In this document: piece after piece, positions 52,523 to 61,800 of the stretch | How positions within the stretch are numbered: position 1 is the first letter of the stretch | Layout: each line of letters begins with the position of its first letter | Notes under the pieces: generated by a model | What the model was told of the DNA's origin: nothing | Seen by the model: only the letters and a program-made list of their open reading frames with translations | Databases searched by the model: none | Program-made: the position numbers and the translations under genes | Assembly: GCA_015057325.1 (NCBI GenBank) | Contig: SVEQ01000011.1 | Coordinates: 1-64,000 of the forward strand | Direction of reading: 5' to 3' | DNA from: Lachnospiraceae bacterium | GTDB lineage: Bacteria; Bacillota; Clostridia; Lachnospirales; Lachnospiraceae | Length of the DNA stretch: 64,000 bases

Positions 52523-54271
52523 TTATGCAGGGTTATTTCCGATTTTCCATGTAGTCGCTTTATTTCGTTCGGATATAAAGTTCTTATATATGCCCTCTTT
52601 TTTCATCAGCTCATCATGAGTACCTTGCTGCGCGATTTGTCCCTTATCAATAACAAAAATCTGATTCGCATTCCTCACGGTCTTTAATCTGTGAGCAATC
52701 ATCACGATAGTTTTCTCGCTTGTCAGAGCTTCTACCGCCTTCATTAGTTTCTCTTCATTTTCCGGATCCACATTGGCGGTTGCCTCATCTAAAATGATAA
52801 TCGGTGCATCCTTCATAATTGCTCTCGCTATAGAAATACGTTGTCTTTCACCTCCTGACAAACTTACTCCACCTTCACCGATTATTGTGTCATATCCATC
52901 AGGAAGCTCCATAATAAATTCATGACAGCAGGCCTTTTTGGCCGCATCAATTACTTCTTCCCTCGAAGCGTCAGGCTTACCAAAACGTATATTGTTCTCA
53001 ATTGTATCATTGAAAAGATATACATTTTGGAATACAAAGGCAAAATTCTTCATAAGGCTGTCGTAGTTGTATTCCCTTACATCAATACCTCCCAATGATA
53101 CTGTTCCCTCATCAATATCCCAGAATCTGGCAAGCAGCTGTGTAAGAGTTGTTTTTCCTCCGCCTGACGGTCCCACAAAAGCCGTCTGTGTTTTTTCAGG
53201 TATTTCAAATGTTATATCATCGATTATTCTTTTCTCCTCATAAGAGAAATCAACATTTTTCATTGCAAGCGTCATTGTATCCGGACTAACTTCCTTCCCT
53301 TCTATTTTCATAACAGGCGAAGAAAGCGCCTCATTTGCCTTATCCACGCAGTTTTCTATGGCACGGGTAAGTCCGTTAAATGATCCGACCTGATCAAGAG
53401 ACTCAAATATCATAAACGAGCATATAATCATCATTACGGCATAAATCAGACTCATAGAGCCATTTAGATAAAAGGTTATACTCATGATTGTAATAACTAC
53501 ACCCGACAGTTTATTCAATATATTTAATAAGAACATCATAATTTCATAGGTTGTCTCCATACTTGTACTGTACTTTGCAAAGCGGTCTATGGAATCATCA
53601 ACATCCGTCACCTTACTTCCGAACAGGTTAAAATTCCTAATTTCCGCAATTCCTCTTACATATTCAAGTATTCTAGACACCATCTCATCCTGGGATTTTG
53701 TGAAATGATCTGCATCATTACTTTCAAGTCTGATCATAAGTTCAGTGCCCAAAAGATATATCACTAGTGTTATCAACGCAACCATAGCTATTCTCACATC
53801 AAAGAAAAACATTGATAGAATGATTACTGCACTTGTTATGACTCCCTTGGATACCACCATGATGCACCTTGAAGCCATGCCCGACATGCTCTCCATTGTA
53901 TTGGTTGCAATCGATGTCACTTTACCAAGTCCCTCGCTGTTAAAGTACCCCATAGGCACGTATCTTAAATGCTCAGCAATCTCCATTCGCTTTATGGAAG
54001 CGGTATTGTATCCGGCTCTTGTCTGTAGCATGGTAGTTTTCATAGAAACAATTGTCTGTAGGAAAATGGATGATATCATTATCGCTACAGCTATGTATGC
54101 ATCCCTTGCCGATAGATTGTTTTCTACAATCTTTCCGATTACTAAATAAATCGCCGGTATCCTCATGGCAACAAATATCGCATTAAAGACCCCCAAAAAT
54201 ATCGCAAGATAGAACTGTTTTCTCTCTTTCTCGGCGCAAAAATCAAAAAACTTCTTTATCGTCCTTAACAT
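52523..54271 (-). CDS. ABC transporter with fused permease and ATPase, second half-transporter
   Basis: 582 residues from ATG 54271 (GGGAGGAAG upstream), two bases past the stop of its partner. Six helices fill the first 310 residues, then an ATPase: Walker A GPSGGGKTT, signature LSGGERQRISIARAI, Walker B IIILDEATANVDPENE. The D loop reads NVDP where multidrug exporters have SALD; this DEATxxxDPE variant is what I know from siderophore importers of exporter fold (YbtPQ, IrtAB). With an iron-type operator before the pair, Fe-siderophore or heme-related import is my inference. A multidrug or peptide exporter remains the main alternative. Confidence 0.85.
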   Translation of the reverse strand: MLRTIKKFFDFCAEKERKQFYLAIFLGVFNAIFVAMRIPAIYLVIGKIVENNLSARDAYIAVAIMISSIFLQTIVSMKTTMLQTRAGYNTASIKRMEIAEHLRYVPMGYFNSEGLGKVTSIATNTMESMSGMASRCIMVVSKGVITSAVIILSMFFFDVRIAMVALITLVIYLLGTELMIRLESNDADHFTKSQDEMVSRILEYVRGIAEIRNFNLFGSKVTDVDDSIDRFAKYSTSMETTYEIMMFLLNILNKLSGVVITIMSITFYLNGSMSLIYAVMMIICSFMIFESLDQVGSFNGLTRAIENCVDKANEALSSPVMKIEGKEVSPDTMTLAMKNVDFSYEEKRIIDDITFEIPEKTQTAFVGPSGGGKTTLTQLLARFWDIDEGTVSLGGIDVREYNYDSLMKNFAFVFQNVYLFNDTIENNIRFGKPDASREEVIDAAKKACCHEFIMELPDGYDTIIGEGGVSLSGGERQRISIARAIMKDAPIIILDEATANVDPENEEKLMKAVEALTSEKTIVMIAHRLKTVRNANQIFVIDKGQIAQQGTHDELMKKEGIYKNFISERNKATTWKIGNNPA

Positions 54272-54272
54272 A

Positions 54273-56060
54273 TTATGCTTCCTCCCTTCTGACTGCAATA
54301 TGGCTCTCCCACATACTCTTGTAGAGCGGACTTTCGTTAAGCAGTTCTTCCTGTGTACCGGAGGCCTCAACATTTCCGTCGTGGATTAAGAATATCCTGT
54401 CAGCATCCGCAATGGTTGACAGCCTGTGTGCGATAACAATCAGTGTTTTTCCTGCTGTCAGTTTTGAAAGCGCACTCTGTATAACCGCTTCGCTTTCAGG
54501 ATCCGTATAACTTGTCGCCTCATCAAGAATTACAATCGGCGCATCCTTCAACATAGCCCTGGCAATTGATATCCTCTGTCTCTCACCGCCCGAAAGATGC
54601 CCTCCCGAACCTCCACAGATTGTCTGATATCCTTTTTCAAGAGAAATGATAAAATCATGGCATCCGCATTTCTTTGCAGCTTCAATTACCTCTTCATCCG
54701 TCGCACCCTCTCTTCCCATGCGAATATTATCCATAACCGTCTGGTCAAACAGATAGTTTTCCTGAGAAACATAGGCTACATGCCTATTGTATTCAACAAG
54801 CGGCATATCCTTGATATTAACGCCGCCAATCATTATTTCACCCGAGTCCACATCCCAAAGAGAAGCAATCAGTCTGGCGATCGTAGATTTACCTGAACCG
54901 GAAGGGCCAACAAGCGCATTCACACTTCCATCCTTTATTTCCATATTGATACCGTGAAGTACCTCTTTATCTTTATACGAAAAATGTACATCTTTAAGTA
55001 CGATTCCATAATCAGAAGGTTGCTTTGTTACACTGTCAGGTCTTACCAAATCCTTTTCATCCATAACGTCGGAAATATCGCTAATAATTTCTCCCACTTT
55101 CGTTATGTCATCAAAATACGAAAATACCGTTATAAGCGGAGCAATAGTTCCAAAAGAAAGAATGATAAGTACAATAAAGTTCGCAGGCGACAGACTTCCA
55201 TTCAGACAATAGATAACTCCTGACGGAAGAAGTCCTAACATCGTTGCAGGAAAACAAGCCATACCAAAGTTCTGCCAAAAATTCTCCTTCTGCATCCAAT
55301 CTATAAAGCAGTCTGCTCCTTCTTTTGCAGCCTTTACAAATTTACCGTAAGAAGTCTTGCTCTGCCCAAAAGCCTTGATAACCTCGATTCCTCCAATATA
55401 TTCGACCGCAACAGCATTAAGCGCTTTGGTCTTTTCAATCGTAACCGGATAATATTTGGGAGTACTTGCCATCATGATTGAGAAAGCAATAAAACCAGCC
55501 GGAATACATATGAGCTGCCATAAGCCCACACGCCAGTCTATACTCATCATATATATGAACATGAGAGTGGCACCTACAATGTTTGCAGTAAACTCAGGTG
55601 TAACATGAGCAAGTGTCATCTCTATCTGGTCAACTCTGTCGCATATGATATTCTTATATTCACCAGAAGACCGGCTCTGTACGGTGCCAAGCGGCATCGT
55701 ATTAAGCTTCTTTAACAATAATTTACGTGCCGATCCGATAAGTCCGAAGGTCGCAACATGAGAAGACATAGTTGAAAAGCCGTGAAAAGCATATCGTAAC
55801 ACCCATAATATGCCTATCTGAGCCCCTCGCTGTATATAGAAACTCATATCACGATTTCCGCCGACAAGTTCCCGTATCAGCTCTGCCAGGCATACATACA
55901 CAAGCATCATACAAGCCACACCAAGCAAAGCGAGTATAATACTCCTTAAATACACACTTCTTTTCCCTTCGGTAAATTTCCAGAGCCAGGCAAAAGTATT
56001 TTTGTTTAACACCTGTGCATCTGTCTCCGTACTACCATTCTTACTTTGTTCTTTTTCCAT
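54273..56060 (-). CDS. ABC transporter with fused permease and ATPase, first half-transporter
   Basis: 595 residues. The N-terminal cytoplasmic lead is followed by six helices (about 35-320), then an ATPase with Walker A GPSGSGKST, Q loop YVSQENYLF, signature HLSGGERQRISIARAM and Walker B VILDEATSYTDPESE, and the H-loop IAHRLS. The D loop YTDP again departs from SALD. It forms a heterodimer with the downstream product. The promoter region has TTAGT-TGCA-ACTAA at 56091-56104, and the TetR2 gene lies just upstream. Confidence 0.87.
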   Translation of the reverse strand: MEKEQSKNGSTETDAQVLNKNTFAWLWKFTEGKRSVYLRSIILALLGVACMMLVYVCLAELIRELVGGNRDMSFYIQRGAQIGILWVLRYAFHGFSTMSSHVATFGLIGSARKLLLKKLNTMPLGTVQSRSSGEYKNIICDRVDQIEMTLAHVTPEFTANIVGATLMFIYMMSIDWRVGLWQLICIPAGFIAFSIMMASTPKYYPVTIEKTKALNAVAVEYIGGIEVIKAFGQSKTSYGKFVKAAKEGADCFIDWMQKENFWQNFGMACFPATMLGLLPSGVIYCLNGSLSPANFIVLIILSFGTIAPLITVFSYFDDITKVGEIISDISDVMDEKDLVRPDSVTKQPSDYGIVLKDVHFSYKDKEVLHGINMEIKDGSVNALVGPSGSGKSTIARLIASLWDVDSGEIMIGGVNIKDMPLVEYNRHVAYVSQENYLFDQTVMDNIRMGREGATDEEVIEAAKKCGCHDFIISLEKGYQTICGGSGGHLSGGERQRISIARAMLKDAPIVILDEATSYTDPESEAVIQSALSKLTAGKTLIVIAHRLSTIADADRIFLIHDGNVEASGTQEELLNESPLYKSMWESHIAVRREEA

Positions 56061-56089
56061 TATTTCTAATCCTTTCTATTTATATTTTG

Positions 56090-56105
56090 ATTAGTTGCAA
56101 CTAAC
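56090..56105. promoter_or_regulatory. Iron-type operator before the ABC pair
   Basis: ATTAGT-TGCA-ACTAAC, one mismatch from the feo operators, lies six bases upstream of a TATAAA -10 candidate (56079-56084) and about 30 bases before the ATG at 56060. Confidence 0.7.
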
Positions 56106-56195
56106 CATATGGCTTATTTTATGCCCCGCTTTTAAGCGGAGCGTCTCATCATAAACATAACGTTTTGCTTAGTCAGGGTAAAGACTCCGAGTAAC

Positions 56196-56810
56196 CTATA
56201 TTCCGAGCAATTCCTTCCATGCCGGTTTATAAAAAATCTGAAGCGTCGAAGCGTAGTGCAAAGCCTCATCCCTTTCAAGACCATGTACTACTGCTTGAAA
56301 TACCGCTTCCACATAGGTTGTTGTCAATAGATGGAACTCCAATGGATCAACATCCTTGACCGGATATCCTTTTTTCTTCAGCACTTTTGTGTAGCGAAGA
56401 GTTACTTCTTCTTCAAGCCTCGCCACCTCATGTATAAAATCCGCATATTTTGTACCTTGGGAACTAAAAACCAGAAGCTTAAATTCATCCAGATGTTCAT
56501 AAATATATTTCATGCCGCGAACAGTCTCATCTTCCCCCTCCCATTCATAATCATCTCCTATACTTTCAAGTTCGTCAAAGTAGACGCCCTCAATCTCATG
56601 ATAGAGTGCATAAAAGCCCTCTATCGCAGGTTCTACAAGAGAAGCAAACATCTCTTCTTTGTTTGCAAAATGCTTATACAGTCCACCGACCTGTATTCCG
56701 GCTTTTGTTGCGATTCTCCTTAAGGAAGCCTCACTGTATCCGTATTCAAGAAATTCTTCTCTTGCAGCTTCCGTTATTCTTCTGTGGCTTTCCGTTTTAT
56801 CTCTTGGCAT
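56196..56810 (-). CDS. TetR-family regulator (TetR2)
   Basis: 204 residues. Helix-turn-helix: ITEAAREEFLEYGYSEASLRRIATKAG, then IQVGGLYKHFANKEEMF. The C-terminal domain has an acidic loop (ESIGDDYEWEGEDETV). Two copies of a GTGAAC-type palindrome stand in its promoter (56842-56882), pointing to autorepression. It is directly upstream of the ABC pair and may also control it, although no second copy is seen there. Confidence 0.92.
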   Translation of the reverse strand: MPRDKTESHRRITEAAREEFLEYGYSEASLRRIATKAGIQVGGLYKHFANKEEMFASLVEPAIEGFYALYHEIEGVYFDELESIGDDYEWEGEDETVRGMKYIYEHLDEFKLLVFSSQGTKYADFIHEVARLEEEVTLRYTKVLKKKGYPVKDVDPLEFHLLTTTYVEAVFQAVVHGLERDEALHYASTLQIFYKPAWKELLGI

Positions 56811-56841
56811 TATCTTTCTCCTATTATCTCACAAAACAAAA

Positions 56842-56882
56842 TGAACAGTGTTCACTTACGCTAGTTAGTGTACACCGTTCAC
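56842..56882. promoter_or_regulatory. Two TetR2 operators
   Basis: TGAACA-G-TGTTCA (56842-56854) and GTGTACACCGTTCAC (56868-56882, the inverse of GTGAACGGTGTACAC). The second overlaps the -10 box, the first the leader. Confidence 0.75.
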
Positions 56883-56895
56883 TTATATTTGTCAA
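56867..56895 (-). promoter_or_regulatory. TetR2 promoter
   Basis: On the minus strand, TTGACA (56890-56895), 17 bases, TACACT (56867-56872), about 57 bases before the ATG at 56810. Confidence 0.75.
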
Positions 56896-56942
56896 CACCT
56901 TTTGGGAATTACTCGGTTTTCATGTATTACCTCCTGTGAATC

Positions 56943-57479
56943 TCATTCTTTCCTGATACAGCGCTGTATATTTTGGGGTATCCTTTTCCATGGTATACAT
57001 CTATTGACATTTTTCTTATATTCTTCATACTCTGCACCGTACAAATCCGCAAGCCATTTTTCTTCAGTATTCTTAAGTACAATAGTCATAACACCCCAGT
57101 TGATAAAGAAAACCGGAATCATACACGCATTATGCCACAAGAAACTTATTCCGGTAAGAGCTATCCACCAACCACTATACATCGGATTTCTGACCCACGC
57201 ATATATGCCGTCCGTTTTCAGTTTGTTTTCGGTAATACTCTCATCCATGCCGGATTTCAACGCTCCGACAAACCAAATGATAATACCGAAAATGATAAGA
57301 GCAACGCCCAATATCCCAAATCCCCACGTCCAAAAACCTGTCAGGGTTCCAATCTCAAAAACGTATGCAAACAAAATGATACAGATTGCAGTAAACAATC
57401 CTATCCCATAGATTAGGTACGGTCCAACCCCAAAAAGAGGCAATTTCTGGCCTTCTTTCATGTAGTTTTTAAGTTTCAT
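56943..57479 (-). CDS. ICMT/PEMT-like membrane methyltransferase
   Basis: 178 residues from ATG 57479 (GAGGTG nine bases upstream). About four helices, then the cofactor and substrate motif of the isoprenylcysteine carboxyl methyltransferase superfamily: TDGIYAWVRNPMYSGWW, and the later NTEEKWLADLYGAEYEEYKKNVNRCIPW. Such enzymes methylate lipids or small hydrophobic acids or amines with S-adenosylmethionine; the substrate is unknown. It is the last gene of the system 2 ABC unit, 61 bases after the LCM-type methyltransferase. Confidence 0.8.
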   Translation of the reverse strand: MKLKNYMKEGQKLPLFGVGPYLIYGIGLFTAICIILFAYVFEIGTLTGFWTWGFGILGVALIIFGIIIWFVGALKSGMDESITENKLKTDGIYAWVRNPMYSGWWIALTGISFLWHNACMIPVFFINWGVMTIVLKNTEEKWLADLYGAEYEEYKKNVNRCIPWKRIPQNIQRCIRKE

Positions 57480-57540
57480 TTTTATTGTCACCTCATCATA
57501 TTAATATCATTTTTGCTCTCTTCTCCAAATCCATTTACTT

Positions 57541-58353
57541 TCATGCCTCTCTTTCATCCCATTCGAAGGTTGCCCATCTGTTATTTATCTTGGGCAACAG
57601 CAAAGCAAATAATCTCCCACGAATACTGTATTTCTTCATCTCCTCATTAAAACTATGCTCCTCGACAAGTCTTATTCCAGATACTAGATTTGCAATCTCT
57701 TGTGCGGAATCTGTTCCCGAGACAAAATGAGCATTCGTATTTTTTACTGCATCATGATATTTCTCATTTTTAACCATCATTTTGCAGTTTTGCTCTGCGA
57801 TGAGAGTCCCTCCATCCGAGAAACATTCCTTCAGATTCTCAAGAAGCGTTTTTATTTGTGGAAAGGTAAGGTACATGAACAATCCTTCTGCAATAAATAT
57901 AGGTTTTGATTTCCTTCCTTCGAGCGATTTTTTAACTTGCGCACACCACTCTTTTTCCAGTGCATTCCCCGCAATCATAGTCACCCGTTCCTGCTCAGGA
58001 AAGGCCTTCGTGCGCACAGCAATCGCATCCGGAAGATCAAGGTCAAACCATAGTATCTTTCCATTGTCCACCCGTGAGAATCTGTTATCAAATCCCGCGC
58101 CAATGTTGACTATCACAACATCCGGGGTTTTCTCTATCATTTTCTTTAACTGACGATCCAACATGATCGTACGCGCAACTACGCCCTCATGGGACATGAA
58201 CTTGTCATATTGTTTTGTATCAAGGCCCAAATGCTCTATTATCTCCACGGCTTTGGTATCTCTGATACGCGGTTTTTTCCTCATGGTTTCACTTGCTTTC
58301 ACAGCAAGCGGTATCAAAGCAGTAGTCTGAACATCCCCTAATTGTATTTCCAT
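57541..58353 (-). CDS. LCM/TcmP-type S-adenosylmethionine methyltransferase
   Basis: About 270 residues; the start is ATG 58353 or an ATG three codons earlier, both near AAGGAG. Leucine carboxyl methyltransferase-like features: ALIPLAVKASETMRKKPRIRD at the N-terminus, the cofactor motif VNIGAGFDNRFSRVDNG, WFDLDLPDAI and EGLFMYLTFPQIKTLL. In bacteria, members such as TcmP O-methylate carboxyl groups of polyketides. No biosynthetic gene is next to it, so the substrate is open. It lies eight to 17 bases after the permease gene. Confidence 0.85.
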   Translation of the reverse strand: MEIQLGDVQTTALIPLAVKASETMRKKPRIRDTKAVEIIEHLGLDTKQYDKFMSHEGVVARTIMLDRQLKKMIEKTPDVVIVNIGAGFDNRFSRVDNGKILWFDLDLPDAIAVRTKAFPEQERVTMIAGNALEKEWCAQVKKSLEGRKSKPIFIAEGLFMYLTFPQIKTLLENLKECFSDGGTLIAEQNCKMMVKNEKYHDAVKNTNAHFVSGTDSAQEIANLVSGIRLVEEHSFNEEMKKYSIRGRLFALLLPKINNRWATFEWDEREA

Positions 58354-58370
58354 TTTAATCATTCTCCTTC

Positions 58371-60821
58371 TTATTCTAATCCCTTCAAAGTTTCCACCAT
58401 ATCAAGCTTCTTTATCCTCCTTGAAAACAGCATACTTACAGCAACTGCAACAAACAGAATAAATACTCCTGATAATATGTACAGATACATCGGAACGTTA
58501 ATATAATAATCAAAATTGTCTCCATTACTATTCATCATAGCTATAAGCGATGGTTTCCCAAACGGGGAGCCCACAATAATTCCAAGTACGGCAAACCAAA
58601 TGTTTTCCTGATTCAGTATTCGCCGGATTTTCTTAGTGGAAAGCCCCATAACCTTAAGTGTGGCAAATTCCTTAAGTCTCTCATGAAACGAAAGATTTCC
58701 GGAATTATAAAGAACTACTACCACTGTAATTATCGAAAAGAGCATCATCATATAAAAAAGATATTTGATAACTTCATATCCATCCACGAAGACCTTCTTG
58801 ATCTTTTCCATATCATAAACACCGGCTACGCCTTCCCTGTCATCATATTTCATTATATTCTTATTCGTTATAATAAAACTCGGAACATACTCACAACCCG
58901 TTCTTTCAAAATCTTCTCGCAAAATCGTGATTCCCGCAGTTTCGGGTGATCTGTTTATTAGTCCAATCTCTGACATATACCAGTCATTTTTTGAATAGAT
59001 ATGCCAGTATATCCTATCGCCTACTCCAACACCCATTTCCTTAGCTAACCGGCTCGTTATTGCCACTTTCCCGGGAATCATTGATGTAATATTGGTTTTC
59101 TCGTCAGTTATATTCTGAAGTCCCTTACCCTCAATTACTGTTATGGTCTGTTTGCGTTTTTCCATTGATGGAGCATTTGGTTTTTTGGCCAATTCTATCT
59201 GATCAGTCATTATCATCTCACCATCTACCTCATCACATAGCTCATCAAAATATTCAACTTTTTTATCATCCGAAAGTACCATCTGATAACCATAATTCTG
59301 TAATTTTTCAAAGTTCCAGTCTACAACATCATCAACCAGTATGTAACATCCAAATGCATATATTACAAGAACAGTTCCAACCGCTGTACCAACAACACCC
59401 ATTACCGCTCTAAGAGGTGCTCTTGAAACATCTCTCATATTATACTGAGTGCTAAAACTTAGTTTGTTCCAAAACGGAAGCCTTTCGGCAAGAATTCTTT
59501 TTGCTTTCTTTGGCGCCGCAGGTCTTAGAGCTGCAGCCGGCGGAACTTTTAGAAGTTTTCTACAGCTGACATATGAAGATAACACGCATACAACAACCAC
59601 TACAGCTGCCACCACATAAAACAGCACATTTGAACCTGCACTGACATCGGGAATTATATACCATTCCATAACCATACTGATTATCAGTTCACCTACAACC
59701 TTTGGTCCTGCTATAAGTCCCGCTAACGCCCCAATAAAAGAAACAAGAAAACTATAACTCATATAATGAACGGCCACTTTACCCCTCTTCATTCCCAAGG
59801 CATTCATGGTTCCTATCTGGGTACGCTGTCTCTCAACAAGCCTGCTCATTGTAGTTGATATTACAAGAATCGCAACCACTAAGAAGATAAATGCAAACGC
59901 ATACGAGAAAGTATCATGCTGACTAAGTTCATCGGCGATTCTCTTAATTCCAATAACGCTATCCTTGTCTATCATTACGGCATAATTCTTATCTATAGCA
60001 TCCGATATTTGCGATTCATAATACATTGCTTCACTAATACTGCTCTTCTCCGCCTTTATCTTTTCTGCAGCAGTCTTCTTCGCATCATCAGTAAATGTAA
60101 CAAGCATCGTTGAGTACGGAATAAGTTCGTCCGAATCTTTCAGTTTCTCAGCATCGATTTTCCCGCTTTCTACCTGATTTTGTACATACTCTCTAATCGG
60201 AAATGCTTTGTAACTCATATACACATAGGCTAACGTTTTAAAGTTTATATCGCTGTCTTTTTCAGCTTTAGTATATTCATACTCAGGCTCCATAATCAGT
60301 CCGCGCACTATTCTTTCAAACTTAACACCGCTATATTCCAGTTTAATCTTATCCCCTACAGATATGTTCCACTCATTGGCAAACGACCAATTAAGCCATA
60401 CTCCGTTTTCATCCTCGCTATCAAATTCAACACTTTTTGATTCCTTTAACCTGTCTAGAGCTCCTTCTTTACCTTTATACAGGTATGGTTTAAGAATTAT
60501 GCTTTCGTCCATAAGATAAATATCCAGTTGAGCACCGTCATAATCAACTGTAGTACCTCGTACCTCGGTTCTGAACTGCGCATCCTTAACAAAATCAAGT
60601 TTTTTTACCTCTTCCAGATTTTCCTTCTTAAACCCTTCACTGTATATCCATGCATCTGCACAATTTGTTTCTCTATGAAAATTCTCAACAGCGTTTCCAC
60701 TTCCAACTACATTTGATTCAAATCCTGCATAAATAAATGTTGCAAGAAACGAAAGAACCATTACCGAAATGAACTGTCCCAGATTACCTCTCATCTCTCT
60801 AAACATTTTTCTAAATAACAT
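58371..60821 (-). CDS. FtsX-type ABC transporter permease (system 2)
   Basis: 816 residues with two FtsX units. N-terminal anchor MLFRKMFREMRGNLGQF and a first helix to about residue 35, then a long outside region, three helices near 310-430, a cytoplasmic linker with AAALRPAAPKKAKRIL, then a further outside region and three last helices. It starts directly on the ATPase stop (ATG immediately before TAA in genome order), so it is tightly coupled. The system 2 unit carries an iron-type operator and ends with two methyltransferases. Confidence 0.88.
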   Translation of the reverse strand: MLFRKMFREMRGNLGQFISVMVLSFLATFIYAGFESNVVGSGNAVENFHRETNCADAWIYSEGFKKENLEEVKKLDFVKDAQFRTEVRGTTVDYDGAQLDIYLMDESIILKPYLYKGKEGALDRLKESKSVEFDSEDENGVWLNWSFANEWNISVGDKIKLEYSGVKFERIVRGLIMEPEYEYTKAEKDSDINFKTLAYVYMSYKAFPIREYVQNQVESGKIDAEKLKDSDELIPYSTMLVTFTDDAKKTAAEKIKAEKSSISEAMYYESQISDAIDKNYAVMIDKDSVIGIKRIADELSQHDTFSYAFAFIFLVVAILVISTTMSRLVERQRTQIGTMNALGMKRGKVAVHYMSYSFLVSFIGALAGLIAGPKVVGELIISMVMEWYIIPDVSAGSNVLFYVVAAVVVVVCVLSSYVSCRKLLKVPPAAALRPAAPKKAKRILAERLPFWNKLSFSTQYNMRDVSRAPLRAVMGVVGTAVGTVLVIYAFGCYILVDDVVDWNFEKLQNYGYQMVLSDDKKVEYFDELCDEVDGEMIMTDQIELAKKPNAPSMEKRKQTITVIEGKGLQNITDEKTNITSMIPGKVAITSRLAKEMGVGVGDRIYWHIYSKNDWYMSEIGLINRSPETAGITILREDFERTGCEYVPSFIITNKNIMKYDDREGVAGVYDMEKIKKVFVDGYEVIKYLFYMMMLFSIITVVVVLYNSGNLSFHERLKEFATLKVMGLSTKKIRRILNQENIWFAVLGIIVGSPFGKPSLIAMMNSNGDNFDYYINVPMYLYILSGVFILFVAVAVSMLFSRRIKKLDMVETLKGLE

Positions 60822-61529
60822 TTACCACTCTACCTCCTCTACGGGTATCGGAGCATCATTTATCTTAATCTCTCTGATTTTGCCGTTTTTCATTCTTATA
60901 ACCTTATCCGCACATTTTGCTATATCTGCATTATGAGTTACCACTATTACGGTGTTTCCATAATTATGAGACATATCTACCAGCAGTTCCAGCACCTTAA
61001 CACCCGTCTCTGAATCAAGAGCGCCTGTCGGCTCGTCCCCAAGAATTATCTTTGGATTTTTAGCAATCGCTCTCGCGATTGATACTCTCTGCTGTTCTCC
61101 ACCGGACATCTGTGACGGGAATTTCTTAGCATGATCCATTAATCCCACCCGCTTTAACATGTCCATCGGATCAAGCGCGTCATTGACTATGCTTTTTGTC
61201 AGTGCTACATTTTCATAAGCCGTAAGGCTGGGAATCAGATTGTAAAATTGAAATATAAAACCGATCTTCTCAGCTCTATAATCCGATAGTTTCTTATCAT
61301 TCATTGCCGAAACTTCCAAACCATCTACCATAACTGTTCCTGAAGTCGGCGTGTCCATTCCGCCAAGCATGTTTAGAACGGTGGATTTGCCTGCTCCCGA
61401 CTGTCCCAGAATTACAACAAACTCCCCTTCTTCTATTGTGAAGTTCACATGGTTTACAGCCACCTGCTTGCCTTCCCCTTGTCCATATTCCTTCACAACA
61501 TCTTTAAACTCAACAATTGTTTTTCCCAT
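60822..61529 (-). CDS. LolD/MacB-type ABC ATPase (system 2)
   Basis: 235 residues from ATG 61529 (GGAGGG eight bases before; an in-frame ATG upstream overlaps that site). Walker [11 protein letters not shown] loop [10 protein letters not shown], signature [15 protein letters not shown], Walker [14 protein letters not shown] and H-loop VVTHN are intact. It drives the FtsX permease downstream. It is similar in layout to the system 1 ATPase but clearly not a recent copy. Confidence 0.93.
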   Translation of the reverse strand: MGKTIVEFKDVVKEYGQGEGKQVAVNHVNFTIEEGEFVVILGQSGAGKSTVLNMLGGMDTPTSGTVMVDGLEVSAMNDKKLSDYRAEKIGFIFQFYNLIPSLTAYENVALTKSIVNDALDPMDMLKRVGLMDHAKKFPSQMSGGEQQRVSIARAIAKNPKIILGDEPTGALDSETGVKVLELLVDMSHNYGNTVIVVTHNADIAKCADKVIRMKNGKIREIKINDAPIPVEEVEW

Positions 61530-61594
61530 GTTAATTTCCCTCCATAACATACTTTTTATGCACCATCATTCTTTAGGAATCAGTTAATCTTCGA

Positions 61595-61610
61595 GTTAGT
61601 CTTCACTAAC
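61595..61610. promoter_or_regulatory. Iron-type operator before the system 2 ABC operon
   Basis: GTTAGT-CTTC-ACTAAC, extended to 7-base arms by A/T flanks. It is immediately downstream of a TATACT -10 candidate (61613-61618 on the minus strand), that is at the transcription start, 66 bases before the ATG. Confidence 0.8.
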
Positions 61611-61673
61611 TTAGTATAGTAACACCTTTATGGAGTTTTGTCCATATTAATCCTAAAAAAAGCTAATAAATAA

Positions 61674-61719
61674 AGGATTCTTTGAAAGACCACTTTCATG
61701 GTCATATTCAAAGAATCCT
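61674..61719 (-). terminator. Terminator of the DUF3793-flavodoxin operon
   Basis: A 13-bp perfect stem (AGGATTCTTTGAA/TTCAAAGAATCCT) with an inner ACCA/TGGT pair, followed on the minus strand by TTTATTTATTAGCTTTTTTT. It is 82 bases past the flavodoxin stop. Confidence 0.85.
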
Positions 61720-61800
61720 AATATATCCACACCCCTGCCTATTATGTGTGTTTTAGTTCAAATCACTAGTAATGTAAATCACATAACCTAACAAATCATA

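Noticed and set aside
52523-56060. Calling the ABC pair a multidrug exporter of the LmrCD/BmrCD type.
   Set aside because: The D loops lack SALD in both halves and an iron-type operator precedes the pair, so import of an iron compound is at least as likely; left as an open alternative.
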